From positions 186,001 to 250,000 of the forward strand of contig NZ_SZZW01000002.1 in the NCBI RefSeq assembly GCF_009829915.1: 64,000 nt of DNA, given 5' to 3'. The notes beneath the pieces are model-generated. The model was given only the letters and a program-made list of their open reading frames with translations, made no database searches and was not told the origin of the DNA. The translations under genes were made by a program, and so were the position numbers. Source of the stretch: Pantoea sp. Nvir (GTDB taxonomy: Bacteria; Pseudomonadota; Gammaproteobacteria; Enterobacterales; Enterobacteriaceae). Positions 60,976 through 64,000 of the stretch are shown piece after piece. Position 1 is the first letter of the stretch; every line of letters starts with the position of its first letter.

Positions 60976-61209
60976 TCAAGAAATTATTTTGACACACCAG
61001 TGGTCTTGTTGTTTATCATAATGTGCTATTTGCAAATTAACTGGTTCACCATCAATCCAAGCCGGTATGCTGGTGTCATGATCCCAGCCGTCAAGTTGAT
61101 AGCTCAGGCTAGGATTAGTTTGGCAGGGAATTCTGACTATTTCTAGATTATCACCATCTATCTCGGCATCAATAATCTCATAACTACCAATTTTAATAAA
61201 ATGTTCCAT
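60976..61209 (-). CDS. small conserved-looking protein of unknown function
   Basis: 77 residues between cvrA (same strand, 79 bases upstream) and dadX (convergent). I do not recognise the family. It is acidic and polar, with no signal peptide or membrane segment. The pattern of alternating hydrophobics (FIKIGSYEIIDAEIDGDNLE, then VNLQIAHYDKQQDHWCVKII) suggests a small beta-rich domain. Amino acid composition and codon use look like those of real genes here, unlike the Ile/Tyr/Lys-rich random frames of the spacers. The ribosome site (agagataag) is weak. It may be co-transcribed with cvrA. Confidence 0.6.
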   Translation of the reverse strand: MEHFIKIGSYEIIDAEIDGDNLEIVRIPCQTNPSLSYQLDGWDHDTSIPAWIDGEPVNLQIAHYDKQQDHWCVKIIS

Positions 61210-61288
61210 AAATATCTTATCTCTTGCTCGCTAGGTTAAATATGAGCATAGCTGCTTTCAGAGAAATATCGAGCCACATAGCGTAAGA

Positions 61289-63016
61289 TTATTCTCGATC
61301 TTCCGCAAAACGAACCCCAATTTTCAAAATGCGGTTGTTCTCCTTCTCTGCTACAGTCCATGTAATATGATTCCATTCCACTTGATCGCCAACTACAGGA
61401 GTTCCGCCTAGCATACTTATAATAAATTGACCCAAAGATTGCTGATCATTAGTTTTTTCATCCAGTTGTAACCCATAAATTTGAGCTACATCTCGCAGGC
61501 ATGCTTCAGAGTCGAGAATAAAATCTCCAAAGAAACGCTCATCCAGCGTCAATGACGCTGACTGGCTAAACATTTTCCCGAGCGCAGGTAAGTCCCGTTC
61601 GCGACCGATAACGCAAATCACATCGCCTTCTTTTAGGCGAGTGTTGCCATTGAGTGGCATTAGGATGTTATTGCGAAAGAGCGCTGTTATTCGGGTTGCG
61701 CGAGGCATCTGTAAATCTCGTAACGCTGCACCGACACACCACTTATCTACACTAATCTGGTAAATGAATTGCTCCCAGGGGTTTTCCGGATGAATATCTA
61801 GTCCTACGCGACTAATAGGCCAGGCCATTGGGGGAATTACCACTCTAGCTTTTTTTGCTGCAATACCGAGTGAGGTGCCTTGAAGTATCAGCGATACCAG
61901 TACTACGAAAAAGGCAATATTAAAATAAAAAGAAGCATTTTCCAGGCCGGCCATCATCGGAAATACAGCAAGAATAATCGGTACTGCACCACGTAACCCG
62001 ACCCAGCTAATAAAAATACGTTCACGCCCGGTAAAACCGCGAAACGGCAGTAGACCAACTAAAATAGATAAGGGACGTGCCACTAGTATTAGCCATAGAG
62101 AAAGAATCATCGCTGGCAGCGAGATATGCCAAAGATCTGACGGAGTCACCAGTAAACCAAGCACTATAAACATACCGATCTGGCTCAGCCAAGCCATCCC
62201 ATCGAAGGTCTGTAAAATACCGTGGCGATTGCGGATGGGGCTGTTGCTAAGAAGAAATCCGCACAAGTAGACTGCTAGAATACCGCTTCCTTCCAGGATA
62301 GTGGTTAACGCAAACACTAGAATACCACCGCTCAGAGCTAGCATGGGATAGAGCCCGGAAGCAAGGCTAATACGATTAATTAATTGCTGCAATGCCCAGC
62401 CTCCACTTAACCCTAGTACGATCCCTAGACCAAACTGCTGTATTAGATGTACCAAAAAATCCCAATCCAGCATATGTTCATCTTTTTGAATCATTTCAAT
62501 TAACGTAACTGTTAAAAAAACAGCCATAGGATCATTACTACTAGATTCAAGCTCTAATGTAGCACTCACGCGTTCGTTGAGACTTTTATCTCCAAGTAGA
62601 GAAAAAACTGCTGCGGCATCAGTTGAACCTATTATCGCGCCTATAAGGAACCCCTGTATTAAATCTAAGCGAAACAGCCAAGCAGCAGCTAATCCAGTCA
62701 GTCCGGCGGTGATCATTACTCCGACTGTTGCCAGTGAAAGCGCCGGTCCTAGTGCCACTTTAAATGAACTAGCTTTGGTGCGCATTCCACCGTCCAGCAG
62801 AATAACAGCGAGCGCTAGGTTAGAAATTAAGTAAGCGGCGGGATAGTTATCAAACGCGATTCCTCCAATGCCATCAATACCAGTGAACATGCCTAACGCA
62901 AGAAATATTAATAGGATAGGAATACCTAGACGTGATGAAAAAGAACTGAGTAAGATGCTTGACGCAACCAGAACAGAACTAATTATTAAAAGACTGTAGA
63001 TAATATTGTGATTCAA
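61289..63016 (-). CDS. cvrA: cell volume regulation K+/H+ antiporter CvrA (NhaP2 family)
   Basis: Inner-membrane CPA1-type potassium/proton antiporter. 575 residues (E. coli 578). The start is TTG at 63016, with aggag six to seven bases upstream. Residues 1-~395: about 12 membrane helices with [54 protein letters not shown] and [18 protein letters not shown]. Then a TrkA-C domain ([20 protein letters not shown]) and a CorC/HlyC-like C-terminal domain with [19 protein letters not shown]. Apparently intact. Confidence 0.96.
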   Translation of the reverse strand: MNHNIIYSLLIISSVLVASSILLSSFSSRLGIPILLIFLALGMFTGIDGIGGIAFDNYPAAYLISNLALAVILLDGGMRTKASSFKVALGPALSLATVGVMITAGLTGLAAAWLFRLDLIQGFLIGAIIGSTDAAAVFSLLGDKSLNERVSATLELESSSNDPMAVFLTVTLIEMIQKDEHMLDWDFLVHLIQQFGLGIVLGLSGGWALQQLINRISLASGLYPMLALSGGILVFALTTILEGSGILAVYLCGFLLSNSPIRNRHGILQTFDGMAWLSQIGMFIVLGLLVTPSDLWHISLPAMILSLWLILVARPLSILVGLLPFRGFTGRERIFISWVGLRGAVPIILAVFPMMAGLENASFYFNIAFFVVLVSLILQGTSLGIAAKKARVVIPPMAWPISRVGLDIHPENPWEQFIYQISVDKWCVGAALRDLQMPRATRITALFRNNILMPLNGNTRLKEGDVICVIGRERDLPALGKMFSQSASLTLDERFFGDFILDSEACLRDVAQIYGLQLDEKTNDQQSLGQFIISMLGGTPVVGDQVEWNHITWTVAEKENNRILKIGVRFAEDRE

Positions 63017-63237
63017 TGTCTTCTCCTGCGGTTACGCCATTCAATATAAATTTGGCGTAACAACAACTCTGTATCATACAAATAGAATTATTAATCACTA
63101 AGTTACAGATGATTAATTTTGTTTTTTAGAATTGATTTTTCTATTTGTGAACAGAATGAATGTGCAAAAAAAAAGGAGTTGTTCGTCAAGATGATTAATG
63201 GCTGCTATTTTAACAAGTATTTACAAAATAAAATAAA

Positions 63238-63258
63238 AAGCCGGTCACTGACCGGCTT
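63238..63258 (-). terminator. intrinsic terminator of yeaH
   Basis: On the minus strand: AAGCCGGTC, AGT, GACCGGCTT followed by TTTATTTTATTTT. A nine-base-pair GC-rich stem with a long U-rich tail, starting seven bases after the yeaH stop codon. Textbook structure. Confidence 0.92.
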
Positions 63259-63264
63259 AGAGAG

Positions 63265-64000
63265 TTAGGCTTCCGTCGCCTGTTTATGAAATATCTCGCG
63301 AAAAACCGGATAAATATCCTCCGGTTCATGAATATGCTGAATAGCAAAATTATCAAAAATCGACTGCAAACGTTCATACTCACGCCATAGAGTCTGATGT
63401 GAACGTTTTGTAATCTCAATATAACTATAGTAACGTACTAAAGGTAGGATTTTTTTTGCTAAAATGACGTGACAAAGCGGAGAATCATCCGCCCAATTAT
63501 CGCCGTCCGATGCTTGTGCAGCATATATGTTCCATTGCAAAGGGTCATAGCGCTCTTTTACTATTTCATCCATCAATTCAAGTGCGCTTGAAACAATGGT
63601 ACCACCCGTTTCCTGTGAATAAAAGAATTCGTGTTCATCTACTTCCTTCGCTTGTGTATGATGGCGAATATAGACTACATCCACATTGTTGTAGGTTCTG
63701 CTTAAAAATAGATAAAGCAGAATGTAGAAACGTTTCGCCATATCCTTTGTAGCCTGATCCATAGAACCAGAAACATCCATCAGACAGAACATCACAGCTT
63801 GACTGGAAGTTTTGGGGCGTTTTTCAAAATTTTTGTATCTTAAATCAAAGATGTCGATAAAGGGCACACGTTCAATTCGTACACGTAGTTCAGCAATTTC
63901 TTTACGTAGACGTTCCTTTTCGGGAAACTGTGCTGGTGCTTTTTCAATATCTATCAGCTTCTCTTCAAGTTTACGCATCATACGCTTTTTACCAGCCGTC
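63265..64000 (-). CDS. yeaH: YeaH, von Willebrand A-domain protein (C-terminal part; gene continues beyond the window)
   Basis: The frame runs to the window edge; about 244 of the ~427 E. coli residues are seen. Beginning [15 protein letters not shown] (E. coli TAGKRRELHALEENL), then [19 protein letters not shown], the VWA MIDAS motif [20 protein letters not shown] (DxSxS), [19 protein letters not shown] and [15 protein letters not shown]. The protein family functions with the YeaG kinase and SpoVR/YcgB; its precise role is unknown. Adjacent to cvrA rather than next to yeaG's E. coli map position as seen from this side; whether yeaG follows outside the window cannot be told. Confidence 0.96.
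   Translation of the reverse strand, partial: TAGKKRMMRKLEEKLIDIEKAPAQFPEKERLRKEIAELRVRIERVPFIDIFDLRYKNFEKRPKTSSQAVMFCLMDVSGSMDQATKDMAKRFYILLYLFLSRTYNNVDVVYIRHHTQAKEVDEHEFFYSQETGGTIVSSALELMDEIVKERYDPLQWNIYAAQASDGDNWADDSPLCHVILAKKILPLVRYYSYIEITKRSHQTLWREYERLQSIFDNFAIQHIHEPEDIYPVFREIFHKQATEA

Overview
The window looks like a chromosome segment from a genome-reduced, AT-rich enterobacterial (Gammaproteobacteria) endosymbiont, most likely insect-associated. Nearly every intact protein aligns end to end with its Escherichia coli counterpart. About one third of the window is AT-rich DNA with no recognisable gene, sitting where E. coli has genes such as ugd/wzz, yeeY, hexR, edd/eda, yebS/yebT, kdgR, fadD and dadA. 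I see no insertion sequence, prophage, CRISPR array or rRNA. The exact lineage cannot be settled from this window.

Layout. (1) 1-8.8 kb: 3' end of gnd, then a complete histidine operon on the minus strand (hisG, a fused hisD-hisC, hisB, hisH, hisA, hisF, hisIE) with its His-rich leader peptide and attenuator. (2) 8.9-18 kb: yeeZ, putrescine importer plaP, exonuclease I gene sbcB, one tRNA-Asn and dsrB, separated by long decayed spacers. (3) 18-33.8 kb: argS, cmoB-cmoA, aspS, yebC-ruvC-ruvA-ruvB, the zinc importer znuBC/znuA, mepM and lpxM. (4) 34-44 kb: pykA, zwf, holE, the small RNA SdsR, proQ, a broken prc and htpX. (5) 45-50 kb: the mannose PTS manXYZ and pabB. (6) 50.8-56 kb: tsaB, yeaY, rnd and minCDE. 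(7) 57-64 kb: spoVR/ycgB, dadX, a small unrecognised gene, cvrA and the 3' part of yeaH. Gene order follows the enterobacterial map with genes deleted rather than shuffled, apart from the last block.

How the genes fit together. Complete histidine synthesis and pabB (folate precursor) suit a nutritional symbiont. Upper carbon metabolism is represented by mannose/glucose uptake (manXYZ), zwf and gnd (NADPH and pentoses) and pykA. Envelope and division functions remain: lpxM, mepM, dadX, minCDE, cvrA and yeaY. So do recombination and repair genes (ruvABC, sbcB, holE) and tRNA maturation genes (cmoAB, tsaB, rnd). Local regulators are mostly gone (hexR, yeeY and kdgR are absent from their usual places), but RNA-level control survives: the his attenuator, SdsR and ProQ.

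The most unusual structural signal is a set of long perfect inverted repeats: 33-bp arms at the end of gnd, 28-bp arms after zwf, a 34-bp palindrome inside ruvB, a 20-bp palindrome before spoVR and 10-bp GC-rich arms inside hisD. In gnd and ruvB, comparison with E. coli indicates that one arm was rewritten to match the other. This points to template-switch (quasipalindrome) mutation. Other points of interest are the hisD-hisC fusion, the retained SdsR, the joint retention of spoVR and yeaH, and staged decay of prc. All comparisons with E. coli are from memory; no alignment or search was run.
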